Assembly (NCBI GenBank): GCA_022706885.1
Contig: JAKJBR010000004.1
Coordinates: 31,628 to 95,627, forward strand
DNA length: 64,000 bases
Source of the DNA: DUPQ01 sp022706885
GTDB lineage: Bacteria; Bacillota; Clostridia; DUPQ01
Reading direction: 5' to 3'
Positions 45,644 through 53,818 of this stretch are shown here, one piece after another. The position numbers and the translations under genes are program-made. The notes beneath the pieces were generated by a model, which saw only the letters and a list, made by a program, of their open reading frames with translations, was not told the origin of the DNA and did not search any database. Each line of letters opens with the position of its first letter. Position 1 is the first letter of the stretch.

Positions 45644-46495
45644 TCATAAATCCTTCTTCATATATTGCTCATACATAATCTTACTCTTCAATGCATCGGT
45701 AGCCATGGTATTATCCGATTCGCATATTATAACAGGTTTCATATCATACTTATACAGTACCGGTATAAGGTCCTGGAAATAGGGACCGTACTTGTCATCT
45801 TCAAATGTAAGGTGTTTTTTCTCGCCGCCTTGCGTATATTCAATCTGGGAAAAATGCACATGCATTATTCTTGTCCGCTCCAATCCTATTCCGTCTATAA
45901 GCTTACATACCACTCTTTCAAAGTCTTCCGGGGTTTTCAGAGTGCCGTGAGTTCTGGCATTTAAATGACCGAAATCTATGGTAGGCAGAATCCTTTCGTC
46001 ATTGGCGCAAAGGTAAATAACCTCTTCCAGATTGCCCAGCTGATTTACTTTACCCATCAACTCCGGACAGAATATTACCGATTGGTCATCAATATCATCC
46101 AAAAAGTTTTTAAGAAATATATGTGCCCTCTTTATGGCATTCTCCCTGGTATCTCCCATGGGAGAGCCGGTATGAACGCATACTCTTGCAGCACCCATCT
46201 GTTTTGCCGCAATATATGACTTGTGCATATGCATAAGGGAACTTTGCACTTTATCCGTCTCCGGTGTCGCCATGTTTATAAAGTAAGGGGCGTGAAGAGA
46301 TAAAGCTATATCGTGTTTTTTTGCATGCTCACCTATCTTTAATGCGGCTTGCTCCCCTATATTCACTCCTCTTCCGCTTTGATACTCATACGCATTCAAA
46401 CCCATATCCTGCAACCACTTCATGGCTTCAAAGGTATTCTTATATCCCTGTTCGTAAAAAGAAGGCTCATTGCCTGCCGGTCCGAATCTTATCAT
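45644..46495 (-). CDS. TIM-barrel protein of the endonuclease IV (AP endonuclease 2) family
   Basis: This 283-residue protein is related to deoxyribonuclease IV, which cuts at abasic sites with three zinc ions. Metal-ligand style motifs are SLHAPYFINM, CVHTGSPMG, FCPELMGK, TIDFGHLNAR, MHVHFSQIEY and VIICESD. It is shorter than the classical enzyme only at the N-terminus. It overlaps the yqeG gene by four bases. A role in base-excision repair is likely from family membership but not certain. Confidence 0.86.
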   Translation of the reverse strand: MIRFGPAGNEPSFYEQGYKNTFEAMKWLQDMGLNAYEYQSGRGVNIGEQAALKIGEHAKKHDIALSLHAPYFINMATPETDKVQSSLMHMHKSYIAAKQMGAARVCVHTGSPMGDTRENAIKRAHIFLKNFLDDIDDQSVIFCPELMGKVNQLGNLEEVIYLCANDERILPTIDFGHLNARTHGTLKTPEDFERVVCKLIDGIGLERTRIMHVHFSQIEYTQGGEKKHLTFEDDKYGPYFQDLIPVLYKYDMKPVIICESDNTMATDALKSKIMYEQYMKKDL

Positions 46496-46995
46496 ATCTT
46501 TTCTATCCCTTTAATATATTTTCTCATTATCCTGTCCTCAAAAATCCTCTTGAACCGGACATACAGCGATTCATGATTGTTCATTCTCTTAGTCATAACG
46601 GTCAGAAATCCCGCTTTTTTGCCTCCTCTTATGTCGGTAAAAAGCTGATCTCCTATCATTGCGCATTTATTCGGCTCAAGGTCTAATATGCGTAACACAA
46701 TAAGAAAACCCTGCTTAAGCGGCTTAAATGCCCTGTACACATATTCTAACCCGAAACAGGTGGCAATCAAAGCGGTTCTTTTTTTTGAAGCATTGGATAA
46801 AATACATATGGAAAAGCCCATATTTTTCAAATTGTTTATCAAAGTAAGTGCTTTTTTGTGAATTTCCTCGTCATACATCCCTACCAATGTGTTGTCTATA
46901 TCAAAACATAAGCCTCTTATTCCCATATCATACAGTCTTTTATAATCAATATCCGATATTCCTTGTGCTATGTAATCCGGTAAATATTTATACAT
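46492..46995 (-). CDS. YqeG-family HAD IIIA phosphatase
   Basis: This 167-residue HAD-superfamily phosphatase has the nucleophile motif LCFDIDNTLVGMYDEEI, then ILSNASKKR and the acidic MIGDQLFTDIRGGKKAGF. It matches YqeG, conserved in Firmicutes and of poorly defined function. It starts the minus-strand transcript divergent from ilvE. Confidence 0.9.
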   Translation of the reverse strand: MYKYLPDYIAQGISDIDYKRLYDMGIRGLCFDIDNTLVGMYDEEIHKKALTLINNLKNMGFSICILSNASKKRTALIATCFGLEYVYRAFKPLKQGFLIVLRILDLEPNKCAMIGDQLFTDIRGGKKAGFLTVMTKRMNNHESLYVRFKRIFEDRIMRKYIKGIEKI

Positions 46996-46999
46996 TAAA

Positions 47000-47028
47000 T
47001 TGTAATTACTCCGATATTTTAGTATAAT
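47000..47028 (+). promoter_or_regulatory. Promoter of the branched-chain aminotransferase gene
   Basis: TTGTAA and a perfect TATAAT are spaced by 17 bases, 36 bases before the chosen ATG at 47065. It lies in the divergent gap between yqeG and ilvE. Confidence 0.75.
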
Positions 47029-47064
47029 ATACTGAAAATGAAATTAAGGCAAGGACCAAAGAAC

Positions 47065-48129
47065 ATGAATATTTCCATTAACTTAACCAAGAAACCCAAA
47101 ACAAAACCCGACGAAAGCAAACTGTCTTTCGGTAAACAGTTTACCGACCACATGTTTCTGATGAACTATACTCCGGAAAAAGGCTGGCACAATGCAAGAA
47201 TAGAGCCATACGGACCTCTGTCCCTGGATCCGTCCACCAATGTGTTACATTACGGTCAGGGCGTTTTTGAAGGACTGAAAGCTTACAGGACAAAAGATAA
47301 CAAGGTATTGTTATTCCGTCCCGACGAGAATGCCAAGAGACTGAGAGCATCCTGCGAGCGACTGTGTATACCGCCTATTGATGAAGCGGATGTGGTACAG
47401 GCGATAGTAACACTTGTAAAAACCGATATCGACTGGGTACCTTCCGCACCGGGAACTTCTTTGTACATCCGTCCGTTCATTATTTCTGTCGATCCCTTCC
47501 TGGGAGTGCATCCTTCCTATACATATCTTTTTATGATAATAATCGGTCCGGTAGGTCCGTATTATCCCGGCGGACTCAATCCCACCAGTATTTATGTGGA
47601 AGACTTCTATAAACGTGCCTCCAAAGGCGGAATGGGACATGCCAAAACCATGGGTAATTACGCGGCAAGCCTTATCGCACAGGAAAAGGCAATAAAACTC
47701 AATTGTATTCAGACTTTGTGGCTGGATGCGCATGAAGGTAAGTATATTGAAGAAGTAGGCGCAATGAACGTATTCTTCGTCATCGGCGATAAAGTAATTA
47801 CACCGGAACTTTCGGGAAGCATATTACCCGGAATAACCAGAAAAAGCACATTGGAGATTGCAGAAGCTTTGGGCTACAAGACGGAGGAAAGAAAAATATC
47901 CGTTGATGAGGTTATAAAAGCGCTGAAAAACGGTGACATGAAAGAATGTTTCGGAACGGGAACGGCAGCGGTAATATCCCCAGTAGGAGAACTTGTATAC
48001 AAGGATGTGCGTTACATTATTAATGACAATAAGATAGGCAAGATATCCCAAAAGCTCTATGATACGCTTACGGGCATACAGTACGGTATCATTAAGGATA
48101 CGAGGGGTTGGACTTTAGAAGTTAAGTAA
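47065..48129 (+). CDS. ilvE: Branched-chain amino acid aminotransferase
   Basis: IlvE is a PLP enzyme interconverting leucine, isoleucine and valine with their keto acids. The 354 residues from the ATG at 47065 (AAGGA upstream) include GQGVFEGLKAYR, the PLP lysine in GHAKTMGNYAAS, LWLDAHEGKYIEEVGAMN and GTGTAAVISPVG. An ATG at 47038 would add nine residues but lies too close to the -10 box. It stands alone on the plus strand. Confidence 0.95.
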   Translation: MNISINLTKKPKTKPDESKLSFGKQFTDHMFLMNYTPEKGWHNARIEPYGPLSLDPSTNVLHYGQGVFEGLKAYRTKDNKVLLFRPDENAKRLRASCERLCIPPIDEADVVQAIVTLVKTDIDWVPSAPGTSLYIRPFIISVDPFLGVHPSYTYLFMIIIGPVGPYYPGGLNPTSIYVEDFYKRASKGGMGHAKTMGNYAASLIAQEKAIKLNCIQTLWLDAHEGKYIEEVGAMNVFFVIGDKVITPELSGSILPGITRKSTLEIAEALGYKTEERKISVDEVIKALKNGDMKECFGTGTAAVISPVGELVYKDVRYIINDNKIGKISQKLYDTLTGIQYGIIKDTRGWTLEVK

Positions 48130-48156
48130 TAAATTAAATAACACTTTTTAAGATAC

Positions 48157-49221
48157 TTAATCTTTTACCACAACCGCATGCTTTGCAACATATTCCATTA
48201 CCTTATTCAGCAGTATGCTGGAGGTAATGGAATTTTTATCGTAATCTTTAAACAAATCCTGAGTGTTGTCATATCCGTAATACTCTGCGTAATTGGCATA
48301 GCCTTGATCCAAATCGCTTTTAGTTAACTTTATTTTCTCTAACCCCGCAATGGCTTGTGATATCATTTCCTGCTTCACTCCGTCACGGGCGCTTTCCAGA
48401 TTAATCCGGTTAAACTCTTCTTCGGTCTGCCCCAATGCGTCAATACAGAAATCGTTGAAGGAGCTGTACCCGTAATATATCGTGTAGTATTCATAATATT
48501 CTCTTATCTCATCCACTCTCTTTTGAACGGTATCGGGATATTTTATTACTACTGTATTATTCACCACGGTTTTCCATGCTTCTTGAGTTTTCTTATACTT
48601 AAATATCTCTTTTTTCAGATATTCGTTGTATTCTTCCACCGTCTTATACTCATTATCCAGGCTTTTTATAAACTCATCGGTATACTGAGGCGGTACTCGC
48701 CTTGTGACTTTATTCACTGTAACATTGAAAACTACCTCTTTGCCGGCAAGTGCGGACACAGAGTTGTCCTTATCTTTGTAATTTACGGGAAATGTAAGAT
48801 TCAACACAACCGTCTGTCCGATAACTGCCCCTATCAGTCCTTCTTCAAATCCCTCTATAAAAGTGTGTGAGCCTATGGTCAGATCATAACCTGTTTCGGC
48901 ACCGCCCGCAAAAGGCTTTTCGTCTACCAGACCGGAATAATCGATATTTACAATATCGCCTGACTTAACCTCTCCCTTATCCAGAACAACGGTTTTTGCA
49001 TACTTGTCCAAAAGAATATCTGTCTCTTTTTGCAAATCTTCTTCGGTTACGGCAATCAGGTTATAGTCCAGCTGAAGATTCATATATTCGGCAAGTTCTA
49101 TATACCTGCTGTTCTTATAAGGAGCACATCCGGTAAGCAGCATTGTAAGTAACAGCACTGTTACCGTAATAAGTGATAATATCCTTATTTCTTTAGTGTG
49201 ATTAATCTTCCTGTTCTTCAT
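48157..49221 (-). CDS. FKBP-type peptidyl-prolyl isomerase lipoprotein (trigger-factor-like)
   Basis: This 354-residue lipoprotein has a signal ending in the lipobox LLTGC. It contains an FKBP domain (DIVNIDYSGLVDEKPFAGG, DLTIGSHTFIEGFEEGLIGAVIG) placed as in trigger factor, and a helical trigger-factor C-like region. It should fold or hold secreted proteins on the outer face of the membrane. It converges with ilvE with a 27-base gap that shows no terminator, and lies just downstream of engB. Confidence 0.9.
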   Translation of the reverse strand: MKNRKINHTKEIRILSLITVTVLLLTMLLTGCAPYKNSRYIELAEYMNLQLDYNLIAVTEEDLQKETDILLDKYAKTVVLDKGEVKSGDIVNIDYSGLVDEKPFAGGAETGYDLTIGSHTFIEGFEEGLIGAVIGQTVVLNLTFPVNYKDKDNSVSALAGKEVVFNVTVNKVTRRVPPQYTDEFIKSLDNEYKTVEEYNEYLKKEIFKYKKTQEAWKTVVNNTVVIKYPDTVQKRVDEIREYYEYYTIYYGYSSFNDFCIDALGQTEEEFNRINLESARDGVKQEMISQAIAGLEKIKLTKSDLDQGYANYAEYYGYDNTQDLFKDYDKNSITSSILLNKVMEYVAKHAVVVKD

Positions 49222-49235
49222 ATCCGTCCTTTAGT

Positions 49236-49850
49236 TTACTCTGTTTCGTTATTATCATCCTCTTGATCAAAGCAATAAAAATCTATAGCTTCCCATATCT
49301 CTTCCATACCTCTTTTTGCCGTTACGGAAGTCAATATGAACGGCGTATCGGGGTCAATATCCAGCATTCCCGCTATGTTTCTTGCTCTGTTCACAGCTTG
49401 AGATTTGGAGAGTTTATCGCACTTATTTACAGCTATAACAAACGGCAAACCTATAGTATTCAAAAACTCTATCATATGCAAATCATCTTCCGTGGGGTCA
49501 TGGCGAATGTCCAATATCTGAATTATGAGCCGTATATTCTTTCTTTCGGTTAAATACCGTTCGGCAAGTTTACCGTACAACTTTGTTTCCCGCTTTGAAG
49601 CTTTGGAGTATCCGTAACCGGGAAGGTCCACCATTCTCATGACACCGTTTATTTCATAGAAGTTAATAAGACGGGTTTTACCCGGAGCCGATGCCGAGTA
49701 GGCAAGATTCTTTCTGTTGCAAAGAGCGTTTATAAGGCCGGATTTACCCACATTGGATTTTCCGGAAAACACAACTTCCGGAATCTCATCATCAGGCCAT
49801 TGTTCCGCTTTTGCCGCACTTATTATAAACTTGGAATCTTTTACTAACAA
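49236..49850 (-). CDS. engB: Ribosome biogenesis GTPase EngB/YsxC
   Basis: EngB is a GTPase needed for late 50S assembly. The 204 residues have G1 GKSNVGKSG, G3 DLPGYGYSK, G4 NKCDKLSKS and G5 TSVTAKRG. The start is a TTG codon seven bases after AAGGAG; the family's KxxxFIxSAAKxEQWP start follows directly. A terminator separates it from fba. Confidence 0.95.
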   Translation of the reverse strand: MLVKDSKFIISAAKAEQWPDDEIPEVVFSGKSNVGKSGLINALCNRKNLAYSASAPGKTRLINFYEINGVMRMVDLPGYGYSKASKRETKLYGKLAERYLTERKNIRLIIQILDIRHDPTEDDLHMIEFLNTIGLPFVIAVNKCDKLSKSQAVNRARNIAGMLDIDPDTPFILTSVTAKRGMEEIWEAIDFYCFDQEDDNNETE

Positions 49851-49920
49851 ATCGGTTCTCCTTTGCCAATATTATACATTACATTCCCAATATTGCGAAC
49901 TTTTAAGTTTTTTCCATAAA

Positions 49921-49942
49921 AAAAGCGGTTTCCCGCTTTTTT
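49921..49942. terminator. Rho-independent terminator between fba and engB
   Basis: AAAAGCGG pairs with CCGCTTTT around a TTTC loop, with A and T runs that serve both strands. It lies just beyond the fba stop on the minus strand. Confidence 0.85.
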
Positions 49943-49963
49943 ATGTTTAATTTCCCGCTTATT

Positions 49964-50902
49964 TTAATACTCTCCCGCCGTATTGTCACATCCCAAAACA
50001 TGAACAAGTTTATGTTTAACCAACTGCTTGATGTTTTCTCTTGCAGGCTTCAGATACTGTCTGGGATCGAAGTGATCGGGATACAATGCAAAATACTCTC
50101 TTATGGTTGAAGTCATTGCAAGCCTCAGATCGGAGTCTATATTTATCTTACATACCGCCATACCTGCAGCCTTTCTCAGCATTTCTTCGGGAACTCCCTG
50201 AGCGCCGGGCATTTTACCGCCGTATTTGTTTATCTTTTCCACAAACTCCGGAATAACCGATGATGCACCGTGAAGAACTATCGGGAAACCGGGCAATCTT
50301 TTCTGCACTTCCTCCAGTATATCAAATCTCAGCTTGGCTTCACCCTGGAACTTGTATGCTCCGTGGCTTGTACCTATTGCTATTGCCAGTGAGTCCACTC
50401 CGGTTTTTGATACAAACTCTTCCACTTCATCGGGATCGGTATAGGAAGAATCTTCTTTTTTGACCTTAATGTCATCCTCCACTCCCGCAAGTCTGCCCAA
50501 TTCTCCTTCGACTACTACACCTTTTGAGTGTGCATATTCCACAACCTGCTTTGTTAACCTGATGTTTTCTTCAAAGGGAAGATGAGAACCGTCTATCATT
50601 ACCGAAGTAAAACCTCCGTCTATACAGGATTTACACGTTTCAAAACTGTCGCCGTGGTCCAGGTGAACACATATGGGAAGCCCGGTATCTTCAAGAGCCG
50701 CTTCAATTAATTTCATAAGATAAACATGCTTTGCATATTTCCTTGCGCCTGCCGAAACCTGAAGTATCAGGGGTGCCTGAACTTCCTTTGCGGCTTCCGT
50801 TATACCTTGTATAATCTCCATATTGTTTACATTAAATGCGCCTATCGCATATCCGCCTTTATAGGCTTTTTCAAACATTTTCTTTGATGTTATAAGTGCC
50901 AT
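49964..50902 (-). CDS. fba: Class II fructose-bisphosphate aldolase
   Basis: Fba is a zinc-dependent aldolase of glycolysis. The 312 residues include the metal-binding VHLDHGDSFETC, the segment SVMIDGSHLPFEENI, AIGTSHGAYKF, VLHGASSV and NIDSDLRLAMT. It follows the phosphofructokinase gene by 13 bases, so two consecutive glycolytic steps share a transcript; a terminator follows. Confidence 0.95.
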   Translation of the reverse strand: MALITSKKMFEKAYKGGYAIGAFNVNNMEIIQGITEAAKEVQAPLILQVSAGARKYAKHVYLMKLIEAALEDTGLPICVHLDHGDSFETCKSCIDGGFTSVMIDGSHLPFEENIRLTKQVVEYAHSKGVVVEGELGRLAGVEDDIKVKKEDSSYTDPDEVEEFVSKTGVDSLAIAIGTSHGAYKFQGEAKLRFDILEEVQKRLPGFPIVLHGASSVIPEFVEKINKYGGKMPGAQGVPEEMLRKAAGMAVCKINIDSDLRLAMTSTIREYFALYPDHFDPRQYLKPARENIKQLVKHKLVHVLGCDNTAGEY

Positions 50903-50915
50903 ATCTATATCCTCT

Positions 50916-52166
50916 CTACTTTCTTGCTGATACTTTTTTCAATTTTGCAAATTTAGGCAGTCCTTCTTCAAAAGGAAGACCGGAATCTCCCTGTATCAAA
51001 GGAAGTGCATAATCGATGAAATCTTTCTTTAAGAAATTCTTCTCTTGGTTAAACCACTCCAAAGGAACGGTTTTCTCGGCATTGGCCACTTTAGCAAGAG
51101 GTATAAGAACCGTCTTTATACCGTATTTACCTTTTACGTTTGTTCTTTCAAAACCTATCATGTAATCGGTATGTCCCTCTACCGCAGCTTTTACCGCCTG
51201 CTGTCCTGCAAGAAAAGCTTCTTCTATATCGGTTCTTGAGCCTATATGCGCCGCACAACGCTGCATAAGGCTGAACTCTATGGAACGAACTTTACATTTG
51301 AATTGTTCCTCAACTATTTCACCTAAAATCGCTGCCGCTCCGCCCAACTGAGAATGACCGAAAGCATCTTTTTTAAGCGATTGACCCATTTCCGCAATAT
51401 ATCTGCCCTCTTTGTCCTTGCATCCTTCGGAAACCGCAACAATAACCTTGTGGTCGGGTTTACTGTCATATACTTTCTTTACATCGGAAAGGAATTTCTC
51501 AATGGTGAAAGGCACTTCGGGAAGGTATATAAGGTCGGGACCGGCTCCTTTGTATACGGCCAACAAACTTGCCGCGGTAAGCCATCCCGCATTTCTTCCC
51601 ATTATTTCAATTACCGTAATCATAGGGGTATCATACACAGAGGCATCATGATAAACCTCCATGATGGTTGTTGCCACATATTTGGCTGCCGAACCGTATC
51701 CGGGGCAATGGTCGGTTATTGCAAGGTCATTGTCTATGGTCTTGGGAACACCTATAACTCTGCATTCATACCCTGCATCGGCTAAGTATTTACTTACTTT
51801 ATTGCAAGTATCCATAGAGTCGTTTCCGCCGTTATAGAAGAAATACCTTATGTTATACTTCCTGAAAACTTCTAAAAGTCTTTTATAATCGGTATCGTCA
51901 ACATCCGCATTCTTCAGTTTATACCTTACCGAACCCAAAGCGGATGAAGGTGTAGTCTTCAATAGTTCCAACTGTTCTTTTGATTCTTTTGATATGTCAT
52001 AAAATTCTTCGTTCAGAATTCCTTTGATTCCGTGTGCGGCTCCGTAAACTGCAGTGATACATTGCTCTTTAAGTGCCTGCTGAAAAACTCCCGATGCACT
52101 GGAATTTATAACCGCTGTCGGTCCGCCCGATTGTCCGAAAATCGCAGCTCCTTTTAACATTGTCAT
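50916..52166 (-). CDS. pfp: Phosphofructokinase, PPi-dependent type predicted
   Basis: This enzyme phosphorylates fructose 6-phosphate. The 416 residues have GQSGGPTAVINSSASG, GGNDSMDTCNKVSKYL, PKTIDNDLAITDHCPGYGSA and MGRNAGWL. The Lys in GVPKTIDND, and the lack of an ATP-type Gly-rich second loop, point to pyrophosphate as donor; this is inferred from family patterns. GGAGG precedes the ATG by eight bases. It is co-transcribed with fba. Confidence 0.9.
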   Translation of the reverse strand: MTMLKGAAIFGQSGGPTAVINSSASGVFQQALKEQCITAVYGAAHGIKGILNEEFYDISKESKEQLELLKTTPSSALGSVRYKLKNADVDDTDYKRLLEVFRKYNIRYFFYNGGNDSMDTCNKVSKYLADAGYECRVIGVPKTIDNDLAITDHCPGYGSAAKYVATTIMEVYHDASVYDTPMITVIEIMGRNAGWLTAASLLAVYKGAGPDLIYLPEVPFTIEKFLSDVKKVYDSKPDHKVIVAVSEGCKDKEGRYIAEMGQSLKKDAFGHSQLGGAAAILGEIVEEQFKCKVRSIEFSLMQRCAAHIGSRTDIEEAFLAGQQAVKAAVEGHTDYMIGFERTNVKGKYGIKTVLIPLAKVANAEKTVPLEWFNQEKNFLKKDFIDYALPLIQGDSGLPFEEGLPKFAKLKKVSARK

Positions 52167-52244
52167 TCATATACCTCCATGACTTAAATATCCATATAAT
52201 AATATCATAACAGGCATCATAATACAATAATGAGCTTTTGCCGT

Positions 52245-52790
52245 TTATCGGTTTTTCTTCTCTTTTGCATCATTGAAAACAAAGAACTTCTGATACAGGT
52301 ATTCCGTTATACCGTTTATAAGCAAAGTCGGAACTTCAACAACCCATGCATGAATGCCCATTCCTTCAACTCCCCAGATTCCGGTAGTTAAGGCTCCTGT
52401 CCAGAACATGGACAGCGGCGTAAACACAACATAATACAGTGCCACTTTAAGCATAGCTTTAGGTACATTGCCTGCCGATTTAAAAGTGTATTTCCTGTTG
52501 AGAGTAAAGTTCCACAGTACCGATAATATTAAAGACACAAGGTGAGCAAGCCACGGCACCCACTTCATTGCATCGTGAAACAGTGCATATGTCCCGACCT
52601 GTATGGCTCCGGCGGAACCTGCCACAATGAAATATTTTATTGCCTGCAGAGTTTCTCTTTTAGCCTTTATTCTTTTAATCTTCTTAGGATCGGTTTCGGC
52701 ATCTTCAAATGCCCGTTTTTTCTCGGAACGAATTTTCATTTTATGAAAAAGTGTAAGCACCTTATCTGCCGATTTGCTCTCATGTTCCAT
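52245..52790 (-). CDS. GtrA-family membrane protein
   Basis: This 181-residue protein has a charged N-terminal extension (about 1-50) and four transmembrane helices of the GtrA family (FIVAGSAGAIQVGTYALF, SVLWNFTLNRKYTFKS). GtrA-like proteins are thought to move lipid-linked sugars across the membrane. I start at the ATG at 52790, which has GGGAGGG directly upstream; the ATG at 52835 has no ribosome site. A hairpin lies just upstream of this start. Confidence 0.85.
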   Translation of the reverse strand: MEHESKSADKVLTLFHKMKIRSEKKRAFEDAETDPKKIKRIKAKRETLQAIKYFIVAGSAGAIQVGTYALFHDAMKWVPWLAHLVSLILSVLWNFTLNRKYTFKSAGNVPKAMLKVALYYVVFTPLSMFWTGALTTGIWGVEGMGIHAWVVEVPTLLINGITEYLYQKFFVFNDAKEKKNR

Positions 52791-52802
52791 ATATCCCTCC
52801 CA

Positions 52803-52823
52803 AGCAGTACTTGAATTACTGCT
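52803..52823 (-). other. Hairpin just upstream of the gtrA ribosome site
   Basis: AGCAGTA pairs perfectly with TACTGCT around a seven-base loop, two to three bases before the GGGAGGG of the gtrA-like gene. On the plus strand it is followed by six Ts, but no plus-strand gene ends here. It could affect translation or processing. Confidence 0.4.
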
Positions 52824-52847
52824 TTTTTCAGCCATAAGCTAAAGACT

Positions 52848-53114
52848 TTACTTAAGCGTAATAATCCTGTATATCGCATAACCCGCAGCCAACACAAGCA
52901 GGCTTACGGCTATCCATTCCCTTGTCTTTTCCTGTTTGGTAATGTCTTTTTTAAATATAATTATACCGATGGAAATACATATTCCCAGAATTGCTACTCC
53001 TAAAAGCGAATAGCTGCGATAAAGCTTATCCTCGGAAATCAACATCATTACTACATATACGAATATGAGCAGGTAATCTACCGCATTTCTTTTATTAACG
53101 GGATTTTTATTCAT
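52848..53114 (-). CDS. Small membrane protein of unknown function
   Basis: This 88-residue protein has three predicted transmembrane helices (about 13-30, 34-54 and 66-84) and a charged cytoplasmic loop KKDITKQEKTRE. I do not recognise the family. Its ATG overlaps the queT stop by four bases, so it is translationally coupled to the transporter gene. Confidence 0.7.
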   Translation of the reverse strand: MNKNPVNKRNAVDYLLIFVYVVMMLISEDKLYRSYSLLGVAILGICISIGIIIFKKDITKQEKTREWIAVSLLVLAAGYAIYRIITLK

Positions 53115-53572
53115 TCAAATAACCTCTCTTTATATTTCTCCAACTGCAGCAGAAGCAACAGGCCCAATCCCATACAGGATACCAGTTGCCCCGCTCCGAC
53201 CGATACAACCGCCAGCCAGTAATTCATTCCGTAATATACGTTAAGGACATATCCTATCACAAACATATTAATCACTATCGGAGGTATCGGCGCCAGCCAT
53301 TTGTTCTTTACCTTATATGTTAAAAATGCCGCAACAAGTGTAGACAATGAACCCAGTATAATATCCAGAATTCCGGCTCCTCCTATTATGTTTGCAAGTA
53401 AACAACCGATAAAAAGACCGTATATTGCGGACGGTGTAAAATACGGCAGAACGGTCAGTGCTTCCGCCACTCTTATCTGCACCGTTCCGAAACTCACAGG
53501 CATAAACATGAACACAAGCGCGCAGTACAGAGCAGCTATTAATGCCGGTATAACAACATACTTTTTCAGCAT
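53111..53572 (-). CDS. queT: QueT-family queuosine precursor transporter
   Basis: This 153-residue S-component style transporter has five or six membrane helices. VQIRVAEALTVLPYFTPSAIYGLFIGCLLAN (about residues 32-62) is the QueT pattern. QueT proteins act with a shared ECF module to import queuosine precursors, which fits tgt and queA earlier in the window. I chose the ATG at 53572 because GGGAGG lies four bases upstream. No preQ1 riboswitch is visible in its leader. Confidence 0.9.
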   Translation of the reverse strand: MLKKYVVIPALIAALYCALVFMFMPVSFGTVQIRVAEALTVLPYFTPSAIYGLFIGCLLANIIGGAGILDIILGSLSTLVAAFLTYKVKNKWLAPIPPIVINMFVIGYVLNVYYGMNYWLAVVSVGAGQLVSCMGLGLLLLLQLEKYKERLFE

Positions 53573-53596
53573 GCAGCCTCCCTCTTTTCTTGGAAA

Positions 53597-53625
53597 AGTA
53601 TACCACAGCACTATATAATTGTGAA
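53597..53625 (-). promoter_or_regulatory. Promoter of the queT operon
   Basis: On the minus strand TTCACA and TATACT are spaced by 17 bases, 24 bases before the queT ATG. Confidence 0.6.
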
Positions 53626-53680
53626 CTTTTTGTTACATTGAAACATCTAATTGGTGAGCAATAACGGCGTTTTAAGTTAA

Positions 53681-53714
53681 AAAACCTGTTAATTGCGGCT
53701 AAAACAGGTGTTTT
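53681..53714. other. Terminator-like hairpin in the leader of the motor operon
   Basis: AAAACCTGTT and AACAGGTGTTTT pair (seven perfect pairs ACCTGTT/AACAGGT, then A-T pairs after one bulged G), with an 11- to 12-base loop and T-rich ends on both strands. It sits between divergent genes, so it is not a normal 3' terminator. It could be an attenuator for the plus-strand operon. Further down, TGGTAGAAT at 53777-53785 is an extended -10 candidate without a -35 box. Confidence 0.45.
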
Positions 53715-53818
53715 ATGTTATCAGGACGGGAATAATGTAAACATTCTGTGAATAATGAAAAAATACTGTTTTTTTATGGTAGAATTACTGTAATAAAACC
53801 AATTTCTAAGGAGATCAC

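Noticed and set aside
53573..53660. preQ1 riboswitch before queT
   Set aside because: The transcript leader from the predicted promoter is under 30 bases and lacks the preQ1 aptamer pattern.
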